From the NCBI GenBank assembly GCA_964368645.1, contig CAYJBY010000011.1:1-64000 (forward strand): DNA of 64,000 nt, in the 5' to 3' direction. Positions 52,130 to 60,993 of the stretch are shown here, piece after piece. The notes under the pieces are model-generated. The model saw nothing but the letters and a program-made list of their open reading frames with translations. It had not been told where the DNA came from and did not search any database. The stretch's first letter is position 1, and every line of letters begins with the position of its first letter. A program made the translations under genes and the position numbers. Origin of the DNA: JAEDHM01 sp964368645 (GTDB lineage: Bacteria; Bacillota; Clostridia; Christensenellales; CAG-1252).

Positions 52130-52520
52130 CGTAAAGGTGAGAAATACACTGCAAATGCAAGGAACATAATCCGTAAAAGCATATAGCTCGTAAAGTAACC
52201 TAGTCCATAAAAATCTATAGCATAAAAACGTATAACATAAAAACGTATAACATAAAAACGTATAACATAAAAGAGTATAACATAAGTACAAAATAGTTCA
52301 TAAAAATAAGTAACTTAGTCCTTATAAACAAAAGGGCATATAGTTCGTAAAGACGCACGGTTTATAAAGTATCGCAGCTTATATAGCAAAAGGTAATACA
52401 GTCGTAAAAGATATGTAGTTTGCAAAAACATACAATCCGTAAAGGCACATAGCAAATCCTAAAAGACACTGGCAAATCGTAAAGGTATGAGTTCGTAAAG
52501 TCAACGGCATAAGTTCGTAA
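52130..52520 (+). repeat. Repeat-filled spacer: 15-bp tandem array and scattered CGTAAA(G/A) units
   Basis: Five 15-bp units of the type CATAAAAACGTATAA run from 52206 to 52280; the units at 52221, 52236 and 52251 are identical, the first and fifth diverged. CGTAAAG or CGTAAAA occurs at 52130, 52172, 52189, 52346, 52403, 52438, 52478 and 52494, often after ATAG(T/C)T. This occupies nearly half of the 894-bp gap before secD. No gene was recognised. Confidence 0.85.
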
Positions 52521-52540
52521 TTGTATGGGTTGGTGAAAGT

Positions 52541-52781
52541 GAATAGCCTGTATTACTCAATTGTCCTCGGCAAAAAGCAGGGCGTTATCTACATAAATGC
52601 CGGCTCTGCCATATCAAAAAAATCTTGTAAAACCATTTTTTCTACTAAAGACCTTTCAACAAAAGGTAGCGACAAAAACAAAATCCGAAAGTAATTCTCG
52701 GCTTCCTTAATGCAACAAAAACAGTGATAATTGTTTACGCTAATCAATAGTAAGTCTTGCCGATAACGGCAGGGCTTTTTT
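52541..52781 (+). ncRNA. Candidate small RNA ending in an orphan terminator
   Basis: No coding gene is near on this strand: the previous stop is at 52073. The segment holds a hairpin (GCAGGGCGTT at 52577-52586 against AATGCC and CTGC at 52596-52609, with a 4-nt bulge) and ends in a strong terminator. No promoter is clear. It matches no RNA family I recognise. Confidence 0.25.
52753..52781 (+). terminator. Strong terminator with no upstream gene
   Basis: AGTCTTGCCG (52753-52762) pairs with CGGCAGGGCT around ATAA, with two G-T pairs, followed by T6. It lies 680 nt after the nearest plus-strand gene. Confidence 0.8.
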
Positions 52782-52905
52782 GACATAAAACCGTTTGTTG
52801 AGGGATTTTGAGGTTTTATGTATTGGTATGTAAGTGATAACCTTCATTTTTTATAAAGTTTTTATATTATATATATAATAGAGTCCATTTTTTCTTAAAA
52901 TTCCA

Positions 52906-52934
52906 TTGACTAATAGGTATTAAAAATATATAAT
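52906..52934 (+). promoter_or_regulatory. Sigma-A promoter of secDF
   Basis: -35 TTGACT (52906-52911), 17-bp spacer, -10 TATAAT (52929-52934), with a leader of about 27 nt holding AGGAGG. Confidence 0.88.
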
Positions 52935-52967
52935 TAATTAGCATATTATGTGCAGGAGGCAATTTTT

Positions 52968-54323
52968 GTGACTAAAACTAAAGCTATCGTGGTATTAGTC
53001 ATTGTCGGTATCCTGTTAATCTTCGGAACGGTTTTCGCTTTCGTGTCACTTGACAAGGGCGAGCTCGGTCTCAACGATTATATAGCATACCCCAATAACA
53101 TTTCGCTCGGTCTTGACCTTTCCGGCGGCGTTTACGCCATCTATGAGGCTTCCGGCGATAATACCGACAATCTGGATACCAGAATGGACGGCACAGTCCA
53201 GAGTTTGAGCGACCTTTTGTTTGATAAGGGCTATACCGAGGCAACGGTAGAGCGTCAGGGCGACGACCGCATAAGAGTCGAGGTTCCCGACGTTTCCGAT
53301 CCCGAAACCCTTTTCGCCATCATCGGTAAGCCCGCATCTTTAGCTTTCCGTAAAGAAAGCACGAAGGACGCACTAACTGAGGATTCCGAGCCTTACGTAA
53401 CAGGCGACGACGTAGAACAGGCAGGCGTTACTTACAATAACGAGACCGGTTACTACGAAGTAGCTCTTAAGTTCACGTCCGAAGGTTCTAAGAAGTTTTC
53501 TGCGGCGACCACCGAGTGCAAGGGCAGTACGATTTCGATTTGGATTAATAACGAGCCTGTTATCAGTCCTACCGTCAGCGATACGATTTCCACCGGCACG
53601 GCGAGCATTTCCGGCAAATATACCTACGAACAGGCATATGAGCTTGCAACACAGATTCAAGCAGGTGCGTTTGACGTTGAGTTGAGCTTGGTCGAAAGCA
53701 GTACCATCAGTCCCTCCCTTGGCAAAACCGCTTTGCAGTCTGCCGTAATCGCAGGTTTGGTTGGTCTTGCATTGATTATCGTTTACCTCTGCGTGCTTTA
53801 CAGATTGTTGGGCGTTTGCGGCGGTATCGCGCTTTGCTGGTACTCAATCACTTATATCTTCTTCCTGTCGATATTCCCTTGGGTTCAGCTTACCATCAGC
53901 GGCGTTGCAGGTGTTATCTTAAGTATAGGTATGGCTGTTGACGCTAACATCATTATCTTCTCCCGTATCAAGGACGAGTTCCGTAACGTAGGCGTTTCTC
54001 CCATAGCAACAGGAGAGAAAGGCGATATTACAGGCAAGTTTGCAACTGACAAATCTGTTCATACCGCGGTTAAGGACGGTTACCGTAAGAGCTTATCCGC
54101 TATTTTGGACGGCAATATCACTACTATATTAGGTTGTATCGTTATGCTCTTCGTCGGCGGTAGCGCAATTAAGAGCTTTGCGATTACACTTATGATCGGT
54201 ATCGTTATTTCTCTGATCTCCTCCATTTTGGTTTCCAGACTTCTGGTTTCCTGTATGCTGGCGTTCACCAAGAGTAAGCCTGTCTTATACAGCTTGAGCA
54301 GAGGAGGTACCATCAATGAGTAA
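52968..54323 (+). CDS. secD: Protein translocase subunit SecD
   Basis: The 451-aa protein is the proton-motive-force-driven partner of SecYEG. One N-terminal helix, an extracellular P1 domain with the LGLDLSGGVYAIYE start, and five further helices (about 265-445) are present; the GMAVDANIIIFSRIKDE segment in the membrane domain is conserved. The start is GTG with AGGAGG 8 nt upstream. It overlaps secF by 8 bp. Confidence 0.96.
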   Translation: MTKTKAIVVLVIVGILLIFGTVFAFVSLDKGELGLNDYIAYPNNISLGLDLSGGVYAIYEASGDNTDNLDTRMDGTVQSLSDLLFDKGYTEATVERQGDDRIRVEVPDVSDPETLFAIIGKPASLAFRKESTKDALTEDSEPYVTGDDVEQAGVTYNNETGYYEVALKFTSEGSKKFSAATTECKGSTISIWINNEPVISPTVSDTISTGTASISGKYTYEQAYELATQIQAGAFDVELSLVESSTISPSLGKTALQSAVIAGLVGLALIIVYLCVLYRLLGVCGGIALCWYSITYIFFLSIFPWVQLTISGVAGVILSIGMAVDANIIIFSRIKDEFRNVGVSPIATGEKGDITGKFATDKSVHTAVKDGYRKSLSAILDGNITTILGCIVMLFVGGSAIKSFAITLMIGIVISLISSILVSRLLVSCMLAFTKSKPVLYSLSRGGTINE

Positions 54324-55422
54324 GTTATCTTCTAAGTTCCTTTCATTCTCCGATAACTTCAATATCACTAAGAAAAGAATGATTTTCTTCCTGATACCCG
54401 TAGTTGTCATACTTGTTATGATTATTGCCTTTGCGGCGTTCGCTATAACCGGCGGTGCGTTCTCCAAGGGTATCAACCTGAGCCTTGATTTCACAGGCGG
54501 CACCAGTGTCAGCGTTAAACTTGATAATCTGGACAATAACGACGTTTTCAATGCGGAATCCGCAAAGATCGTTAAGATTATCAACGACGCAGGCTATGCT
54601 TGCAGTGAACCTCAGCTTTCGGGTAGCGGACTGGACGCGGCTATTTACATCAAATATCAGAACGAGAACGATAATATCGGTACGACCAATGCTCAAATCG
54701 TTGAGAAAATCGAAGAATTGTATCCTGACCTTGTTTTCGGAGAAGATATTACGGTAGATGCAATCAGCAGCTCCGCGGCAACCAGACTTGTCAAAGAAGC
54801 TCTTATCGCTATCGCAGTTATTTGGGCGGTAATATTCGTATATATCCTAATAAGATTTGAGTTGTGGAGCGGTTTAGCGGCTTTAATCGGCTTGATTCAC
54901 GACGTTATTATGATGGTATGCTTTACTATCATCTGTCACATTGAGGTCAACATTACTTACGTTGCCGCGATTATAACCATTATCGCTTACTCCATCAACA
55001 ATACGATAATTGTTTTCGACAGAGTAAGAGAACACGTCAAGATGGCTCCTTTGGACTTAAAGAGCAATACGGTTGAGTTCGTAGTTAACAAATCCACCGG
55101 TGAAATGCTTGGCAGATCTATCGGTACTACAGTTACGACTTTAATACCTATTATATTGCTTGCGTGTATCGGTTCCTCTTCTCTGCAAGTGTTCGCATTA
55201 CCTATAATGTTCGGTTTGCTTGCAGGCACGTATTCTTCAATCTTTATTTCTCCTAACCTGTACGTTCTGTTCAAGGGCGCAAGAGTTAAGAAGCTGGCGA
55301 CCGGATATGTTGGTGCGGTTAAGACAACCGAAGGCGGTACGCCTGTTGCTACTGCGACTGATAAGGCTAAAGCAAAGAAAGCTAACACCTCTAAGGTCTA
55401 TAAAAAGTACAAGAAAAAGTAA
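54316..55422 (+). CDS. secF: Protein translocase subunit SecF
   Basis: The 368-aa protein has one N-terminal helix, the LSLDFTGGTSVSV motif and a five-helix membrane domain with SINNTIIVFDRVREH. A basic Lys/Thr/Ala-rich tail of about 40 residues ends it. It starts inside secD and is followed by a terminator. Confidence 0.96.
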   Translation: MSKLSSKFLSFSDNFNITKKRMIFFLIPVVVILVMIIAFAAFAITGGAFSKGINLSLDFTGGTSVSVKLDNLDNNDVFNAESAKIVKIINDAGYACSEPQLSGSGLDAAIYIKYQNENDNIGTTNAQIVEKIEELYPDLVFGEDITVDAISSSAATRLVKEALIAIAVIWAVIFVYILIRFELWSGLAALIGLIHDVIMMVCFTIICHIEVNITYVAAIITIIAYSINNTIIVFDRVREHVKMAPLDLKSNTVEFVVNKSTGEMLGRSIGTTVTTLIPIILLACIGSSSLQVFALPIMFGLLAGTYSSIFISPNLYVLFKGARVKKLATGYVGAVKTTEGGTPVATATDKAKAKKANTSKVYKKYKKK

Positions 55423-55426
55423 AATG

Positions 55427-55460
55427 AAAGGGGTGTTGTTAAAGGCACCCCTTTTTCTTA
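55427..55460 (+). terminator. Rho-independent terminator of secDF
   Basis: AAAGGGGTG (55427-55435) pairs with CACCCCTTT (55446-55454), then TTCTTATTCT. It is 5 nt after the secF stop. Confidence 0.85.
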
Positions 55461-55518
55461 TTCTCACTTTTGTCTGCGCGGTTACACGCGCAGATTAAAG
55501 CTATAATACGGAAGTATA

Positions 55519-57870
55519 ATGATTGATAATATAACGAAAACCACCGATATTAACCCAGAGGTTGAACATCTCGCCGAAAAACTTGGCGTGGCGCAGGAGA
55601 TTGCCGCCATACTTTTTGCACGAGGTATAACCGAACAGCTTGATGCGGAGAAGTTTTTGCACCCTTCCGAAAAAGATTTGACGTCACCCTTCGTTTTGGA
55701 AAATATCGACGAGGTAGTGGAGCGAATCAGGGAAGCTATCGATAATCAACAGCATATCGTCATTTTCGGCGACTACGACTGCGACGGTATATGCGCAACG
55801 GCGATACTGAAGCTGTACTTTAAGAGCGTAGGGGTAGAATGCGACTATTTTATTCCCACCAGAGCGGACGGGTACGGCTTAAGTCAAGCCGCTTTGGAAA
55901 AGATTGCCGACGATTATAATCCCGATTTGCTGATTACAGTCGATTGCGGTGTTACAGCGATAGAGGAGATTGAGTTTATTACGGACGTTTTGGGCTTTGA
56001 CGTTATAGTTACCGACCACCACGAGCCGTACGAGGAGCTTCCGCAGTGTCTTATTCTCAATGCGAAATGCACCCCCGACAGTCCCTTGCGTAATATTTGC
56101 GGTGCAGGGCTTGCATTTAAGCTTGTTGAGGCATTAGCAGGGCGTGAAAAAGCGATGGAATATATAGATATCGCTTGTTTGGCAACTCTTGCTGACGTAG
56201 TTCCTTTAATCGGGGAGAACCGTATAATTGCATCAATCGGACTGAAAAAAATAAACAAAAGAGATAGACTAGGTATCAAATTACTTGCAGAATCGGCGTC
56301 TATTGAGAAGGTAACCGCACAGGATATCGGATTTAGACTTGCACCTCGGATTAACGCGGCAGGTCGTCTTGGTGATGCGCAAAAAATCGTAGAATTATTC
56401 ACGTCGGAGGAGCATTTTGAGCTTGACGTAATAGTGGCAGGCTTGAACAGCAATAACCTCAAAAGACAACAGCTTACCAAAAAGGTTTATGAGGATTCCC
56501 TTGTTTATCTAAAGGACTACGATCTGCTTAACAACAGGATTATAATCTTGGACAGTCCTCAGTGGGAAAGCGGCATACTTGGAATAGTTGCGGCTAGGCT
56601 TGCAGAGGAGTTTCACCGTCCGACAATCCTATTTAATTCCCAAACGGAGTTTCTTAAGGGCTCGGCACGCAGTATAGACGGCGTTAATATCTTCGAGTGT
56701 ATTAACAGTTGCGGTGATTTACTTATGGATTACGGCGGTCACTACGGCGCAGCAGGCTTAACCGTCAATACATCAAAATATTTTTCTTTCCGAAAAAGAA
56801 TAAACGAATACATTGAACATACCTATCCTCAACAACTTTTCTTACCCTCATACCGATTTGATATTGAGGTGGATAAAAGGCACGATAGAGCGTTTTTTAA
56901 GCAGCTTGCTATGCTTGAGCCTACAGGTGAAGCTAATCCTGCGCCGCTTTTGGCATTACAGCTTTCGGAAATCAAGCCCTCGTTGCTTAACGGAGTACAC
57001 GTTAAGGCAAGGCTTAACGCCGATACGGACGTAATGGCTTTCAGCAGAGGGTATATTATGAAAGCTCGCGCGGTTAATTCGGATATGACCTTGATCGGCG
57101 ATGCTAATTTCCGCACCTATGCCAACAGAGATTATATCCAAATCGGCATCAACGACACGGTGGTTACCTCTCTTGACAACGCATACGATTCGGCGGAGAG
57201 CTTCGGCTGTTATCTGAAAACCGCTTTGATGGGCGCGGCAAGTGACTTTAATATGAAGCCTGTTGCCGAAAACGACCTTATCGATAAGGACGGCTATTAC
57301 GGTAATCTGTATATTGCATTCAGCGCGGAGACAGCGGCAGAATTTCTTAAACAATCGGCGGAGGTGCCCTCTGCTGTAATATCGGTAAACGTAGGCAAAG
57401 CCGACCTTAATCCGCTTAACAGACTATTGCTTTGTCCTGATAACGCGGATTGTCTTGCGTACTATGAGCGCATTGTTTTCCTTGACGCTCCGCTTTCAAC
57501 GGGATATATGAAGTATTGCGCTAAGCAGACTAAGGGCGAGTTGCTTTACCGCAAGAAGTATGCTTTTCTGCCGAAAATAGCGACGATAGATACGACTATT
57601 GAAGCAGTAAAGGACACTTACGAGGTGTTGCTCCATTACTATACCATCGCAGGCAGAGCCACCGATATAGGGGAGCTGTACAGCAAACTTATAAGGTTTG
57701 ATTACAGAAAGGACGCCTATACCTTTATCACTCATTTTTATACCCTGTTTGACGCAGACATATTGAAAATCGAGGACGGATTTAATATAACGGTATCCAA
57801 GAAATTTGCGCTTGATTCGGACTGCTCCAGAGTGCTGAAAACGATTAACGCGCTGAAAAAACTGTGCTGA
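55519..57870 (+). CDS. recJ: Single-stranded-DNA exonuclease RecJ
   Basis: The 783-aa protein is the long Firmicute form. The DHH phosphoesterase domain carries FGDYDCDGICAT and TDHHEPY, the DHHA1 domain has GGHYGAAGLTV, and an OB domain and a Firmicute-type C-terminal region (about 570-783) follow. TATAAT at 55502-55507 would give a leader of only about 5 nt; no good -35 or Shine-Dalgarno is seen. In many clostridia apt and relA lie between recJ and dtd, but not here. Confidence 0.94.
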   Translation: MIDNITKTTDINPEVEHLAEKLGVAQEIAAILFARGITEQLDAEKFLHPSEKDLTSPFVLENIDEVVERIREAIDNQQHIVIFGDYDCDGICATAILKLYFKSVGVECDYFIPTRADGYGLSQAALEKIADDYNPDLLITVDCGVTAIEEIEFITDVLGFDVIVTDHHEPYEELPQCLILNAKCTPDSPLRNICGAGLAFKLVEALAGREKAMEYIDIACLATLADVVPLIGENRIIASIGLKKINKRDRLGIKLLAESASIEKVTAQDIGFRLAPRINAAGRLGDAQKIVELFTSEEHFELDVIVAGLNSNNLKRQQLTKKVYEDSLVYLKDYDLLNNRIIILDSPQWESGILGIVAARLAEEFHRPTILFNSQTEFLKGSARSIDGVNIFECINSCGDLLMDYGGHYGAAGLTVNTSKYFSFRKRINEYIEHTYPQQLFLPSYRFDIEVDKRHDRAFFKQLAMLEPTGEANPAPLLALQLSEIKPSLLNGVHVKARLNADTDVMAFSRGYIMKARAVNSDMTLIGDANFRTYANRDYIQIGINDTVVTSLDNAYDSAESFGCYLKTALMGAASDFNMKPVAENDLIDKDGYYGNLYIAFSAETAAEFLKQSAEVPSAVISVNVGKADLNPLNRLLLCPDNADCLAYYERIVFLDAPLSTGYMKYCAKQTKGELLYRKKYAFLPKIATIDTTIEAVKDTYEVLLHYYTIAGRATDIGELYSKLIRFDYRKDAYTFITHFYTLFDADILKIEDGFNITVSKKFALDSDCSRVLKTINALKKLC

Positions 57871-57975
57871 CGGACGGCAAAATGGATATTCTGTTGTGCG
57901 TGATATGGATTAATTCGGTTAGTCGGTCGATATTTGTCGCGGCACAGCCGACTGATATATAAGGATTATTAGATA

Positions 57976-58428
57976 ATGAAATGTATTATACAAAGAGTTA
58001 AGGAAGCATCAGTTGTAATCGACGGCAAAAAGGTTGCCGATATGGGAAAAGGACTTTTGGTTTACGTTGGATTTCGCCGTGAGGATAAGGAAATCGACGT
58101 GGATTTTCTTTTAGACCGCATTAAAAAGATACGTATTTTCGAGGACGCCGAGGGCAAACTGAATTTAGCTTTGTCGGACGTAGGCGCAGGGATACTTCTA
58201 GTTCCAAATTTTACGCTTTACGCGGACGCATTTACGGGGCGCAGACCTTCCTTTACCCAAGCAATGGGCTTTGAAGACGGCAAAAAACTGTTTGATTACA
58301 CCGTAAGACAAGCCGCAGAAATTTGCGTTGGGTGCGGCGTTTTCGGCGCGGATATGCAAGTTAATTCCGTGGGCGACGGTCCAATCAATATCATTATCGA
58401 AAGCTGTGAGGGCAAGGCGAAGCTATGA
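57976..58428 (+). CDS. dtd: D-aminoacyl-tRNA deacylase
   Basis: The 150-aa enzyme hydrolyses D-aminoacyl-tRNAs. The N terminus MKCIIQRVKEASV is typical. The active-site SQFTL motif reads PNFTL, keeping Phe-Thr-Leu, and the cross-subunit Gly-Pro motif is DGPINI. GRRPSF is intact. AAGGATT precedes the ATG. The stop overlaps the next start by 4 bp. Confidence 0.92.
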   Translation: MKCIIQRVKEASVVIDGKKVADMGKGLLVYVGFRREDKEIDVDFLLDRIKKIRIFEDAEGKLNLALSDVGAGILLVPNFTLYADAFTGRRPSFTQAMGFEDGKKLFDYTVRQAAEICVGCGVFGADMQVNSVGDGPINIIIESCEGKAKL

Positions 58429-59102
58429 TAATTTACCGCTTGGAAGGGGAGTATCTGGAAGAGAATACTTATATAATTATGTCCGAAGAATCGGGGAAAT
58501 GTCTAGTTGTCGATCCCGGTGCAAAGCCCTCTGCGATTGACGAAGCTTTAGCTTTTCTTCAGGTGAAATGTACGGCGGTTTTGCTTACTCACGCGCACTT
58601 TGACCATATCTATTCAGCGGCGCACTTACAGTCGTTGGGCGCGGTTGTTTACTTAGAAAAAAGCGGTGATGAACTGCTGAACAGCAGCGGCAATTTAGCC
58701 AAGGTTTCAGGTTGCGTTTGTCCGCGGTTTCATCCGCAAAAATTCCTACAAAACGAAGACGTTATCACCGAAATCGGCTTAAAAATAACCTTTTTGCATA
58801 CACCCGGGCACTCCTGCGACAGCGGTTGTTACTTGGTTGATGGCAACCTCTTTTGCGGAGATACGCTTTTCCGCGGAAGTTACGGAGCTACTCATTTTCC
58901 GACAGGCGATTTTGCTCAACTGCGCGAAAGCATAAAAAATATTTTGTTTGAATTGTCCTCTGATACAAAGGTTTTTGACGGACACACGCAGGTGCAGGGC
59001 GTCGTAACCAAGATAAGTGCGGACGTTGCTTTGACGCTTGCAGAACCTGTTACCACAATCGGTAAAGAAAGGATGACAAACCCAATTAATTATGAATATT
59101 AA
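58425..59102 (+). CDS. Metallo-beta-lactamase fold hydrolase (glyoxalase II-like)
   Basis: The 225-aa protein has the di-metal motif THAHFDHI, a second His in HTPGHSCDSG, the bridging Asp in FCGDTLF and a last His in DGHTQVQG. It belongs to the YcbL/GloB-like group; thioester or lactone hydrolysis is possible. It overlaps dtd by 4 bp and hemZ by 11 bp, matching the common dtd-MBL-hemZ order. Confidence 0.88.
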   Translation: MIIYRLEGEYLEENTYIIMSEESGKCLVVDPGAKPSAIDEALAFLQVKCTAVLLTHAHFDHIYSAAHLQSLGAVVYLEKSGDELLNSSGNLAKVSGCVCPRFHPQKFLQNEDVITEIGLKITFLHTPGHSCDSGCYLVDGNLFCGDTLFRGSYGATHFPTGDFAQLRESIKNILFELSSDTKVFDGHTQVQGVVTKISADVALTLAEPVTTIGKERMTNPINYEY

Positions 59103-60489
59103 ACTTATAACCAACGCAGCGGAGGGACTCCGCAACGAGCTATCGGACGTAATAAGGGCTTTTGAGCCTTACGTAATTTTAGACGATGAGGCACAGCAAT
59201 CCGTTACCGTCGATTTTTCCGCTGATTCGGAACCTGTAATCAGTATTTTTTCGGATTTTGCATCGCAGATAATCGATACCGCAGAGTTGACCTCCGACTC
59301 CGATTCCGTTAGAAAGCGCAATACAAAACGCCGTGCGAAAAGAGCGTTGTATTTCTATCTTTCCGATTTTCTTAAGGTAAGTCTTCCTTACGGCAGTTTA
59401 ACTGGTATCAGACCGACCAAAATTTATTACGAACTGCTTGAGGAAAAGGTAGAGCCTTTTTCCGTACTTACGAATTATTTCGGAGTATCCGAGAGAAAAG
59501 CTCGTCTTGTCGGCAACGTGGTGGCAACACAGCAGGGTATTTACAATACGGAAAAGGACAGATATAATACCTTTGTTAATATCCCTTTTTGCCCTACAAG
59601 ATGCAGTTACTGTTCCTTTATTTCCGACGTGGTTGACCGGGTTAAGGGTAAGCTAGGCGGTTACGTTAACGCTTTGGTTCGGGATATTGAAGCGGAAAAA
59701 CAGATTATGCCGATAGGCAAACGCCGCTCGATTTACGTAGGAGGCGGCACGCCGACTTCTATTCCCGTTTATTTGCTAGACAGAATACTTACGGCTTTGG
59801 ACGCAAAGGGCGAGGAGTTTACGGTTGAGGCAGGCAGACCGGATACCATAACTCCCGAAATTCTGGATTTACTTAAGGCAAAGGGGGTTACTCGCATTTC
59901 CGTTAATCCTCAGAGTTTTAACGATAAAACTCTACCGCTTATCGGAAGAAAGGGCAGTGCCAATGAGGTTGTCGCCGCTTATAAGCAGGCCTTGTTACGC
60001 GGCTTCGACGTGAATATGGACTTAATTTCCTCCTTACCGGGGGAGAGCGAGGCTGATTTTAGATATTCTGTCGATAGAGCGATAGACTTGTCGCCGGACA
60101 ATATAACCGTTCACAGTTTGTCCATTAAACGCGGCTCAAAGCTTTGTCTTGATGGCTACTCGACTGACGACGTGGAAAAGGCGGTTGCAATGAACGATTA
60201 CGCCGCATCGGCTTTGGAAAAAGCAGGCTATTCTCCTTATTATATGTACCGTCAGAAAAACACTGTGGGGAGATTGGAAAACGTGGGCTACACCAAACCG
60301 TCGAAGGCTTGCGTGTACAACGTGGATATAATGGAAGAAACACACAGCGTTTACGCGTCGGGCGCAGGTGCGATAAGTAAAAGGGTAAGCGGTAATTTGA
60401 TTACGCGTTTAGCCGAGGCAAAGGATATATTCGTGTACCCTGAAAGAGTGGACGAATACTTGGAAAAGAAGAAGGATTTTTTCGCTTAA
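59092..60489 (+). CDS. hemZ: Radical-SAM coproporphyrinogen III oxidase-like protein HemZ
   Basis: The 465-aa protein has a HemZ-specific N-terminal region (about 1-160, ending SLTGIRPTKI) and a radical-SAM domain with IPFCPTRCSYCSF (about 164-176) and GGGTPTSI. HemZ is annotated as oxygen-independent coproporphyrinogen dehydrogenase, but no haem genes are nearby, and activity of this family is not firmly established. It starts inside the preceding gene without a good ribosome-binding site. Confidence 0.88.
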   Translation: MNIKLITNAAEGLRNELSDVIRAFEPYVILDDEAQQSVTVDFSADSEPVISIFSDFASQIIDTAELTSDSDSVRKRNTKRRAKRALYFYLSDFLKVSLPYGSLTGIRPTKIYYELLEEKVEPFSVLTNYFGVSERKARLVGNVVATQQGIYNTEKDRYNTFVNIPFCPTRCSYCSFISDVVDRVKGKLGGYVNALVRDIEAEKQIMPIGKRRSIYVGGGTPTSIPVYLLDRILTALDAKGEEFTVEAGRPDTITPEILDLLKAKGVTRISVNPQSFNDKTLPLIGRKGSANEVVAAYKQALLRGFDVNMDLISSLPGESEADFRYSVDRAIDLSPDNITVHSLSIKRGSKLCLDGYSTDDVEKAVAMNDYAASALEKAGYSPYYMYRQKNTVGRLENVGYTKPSKACVYNVDIMEETHSVYASGAGAISKRVSGNLITRLAEAKDIFVYPERVDEYLEKKKDFFA

Positions 60490-60534
60490 TTGCACATAAA
60501 AAACGTAATTCGGAGCGAAATATAATAAAAAGCC

Positions 60535-60563
60535 TTTACTTTGTCAAAAATATTTGTTAATAT
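60535..60563 (+). promoter_or_regulatory. Probable promoter of rpsO-pnp
   Basis: -35 TTTACT (60535-60540), 17-bp spacer, -10 TAATAT (60558-60563), giving a leader of about 77 nt before rpsO. Confidence 0.65.
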
Positions 60564-60646
60564 ATCAATATACCTGTTTCTCGGTTTGGCAAATGCTCAA
60601 TGCCTTACTTGGCAATAGGCGAATTTATTTTCCAGGAGGCATCAAA

Positions 60647-60901
60647 ATGGATAAGAGCGAAATCATCAAAACTTACGCAAGATCAGAAGGCGACACGGGT
60701 TCTCCCGAAGTTCAAATTGCACTGATAACAGAGAGAATTAAGGTTCTCAACGAACACTTGGCTTCTCACAAGAACGACAATCACGGCAGAAGAGGTCTGT
60801 TAAAGATGGTCGGCGCCAGAAGGAATCTTCTAGCTTATCTTAAGGACAAGGATATCGAGCGTTACAGAGCGATAGTAGCCAAATTAGGTCTGAGAAAGTA
60901 A
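60647..60901 (+). CDS. rpsO: Ribosomal protein S15
   Basis: The 84-aa 16S rRNA-binding protein has the GDTGSPEVQIALITERI and LASHKNDNHGRRGLLKMVGARRNLL segments. ATG 60647 has AGGAGG 7 nt upstream. It is a few residues shorter at the N terminus than E. coli S15. pnp follows, the conserved pair. Confidence 0.97.
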   Translation: MDKSEIIKTYARSEGDTGSPEVQIALITERIKVLNEHLASHKNDNHGRRGLLKMVGARRNLLAYLKDKDIERYRAIVAKLGLRK

Positions 60902-60993
60902 TTGAAATGGGGCGTTTTTCAACGCCCTATTTTACGTATTATGCAAAATTTTGTCCGCTGTTTAGAGAAAAACAGATGGACTTGGAGGTTTAT

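Noticed and set aside
52097..52291. Minus-strand frame with repeated LCYTF peptide
   Set aside because: It is the translation of the 15-bp tandem array; no start signal.
52130..52520. CRISPR array
   Set aside because: Units are 15 bp, contiguous and degenerate, without unique spacers or cas genes.
52589..52786. Minus-strand 65-codon frame before secD
   Set aside because: Starts inside the terminator stem, no ribosome-binding site, no family match.
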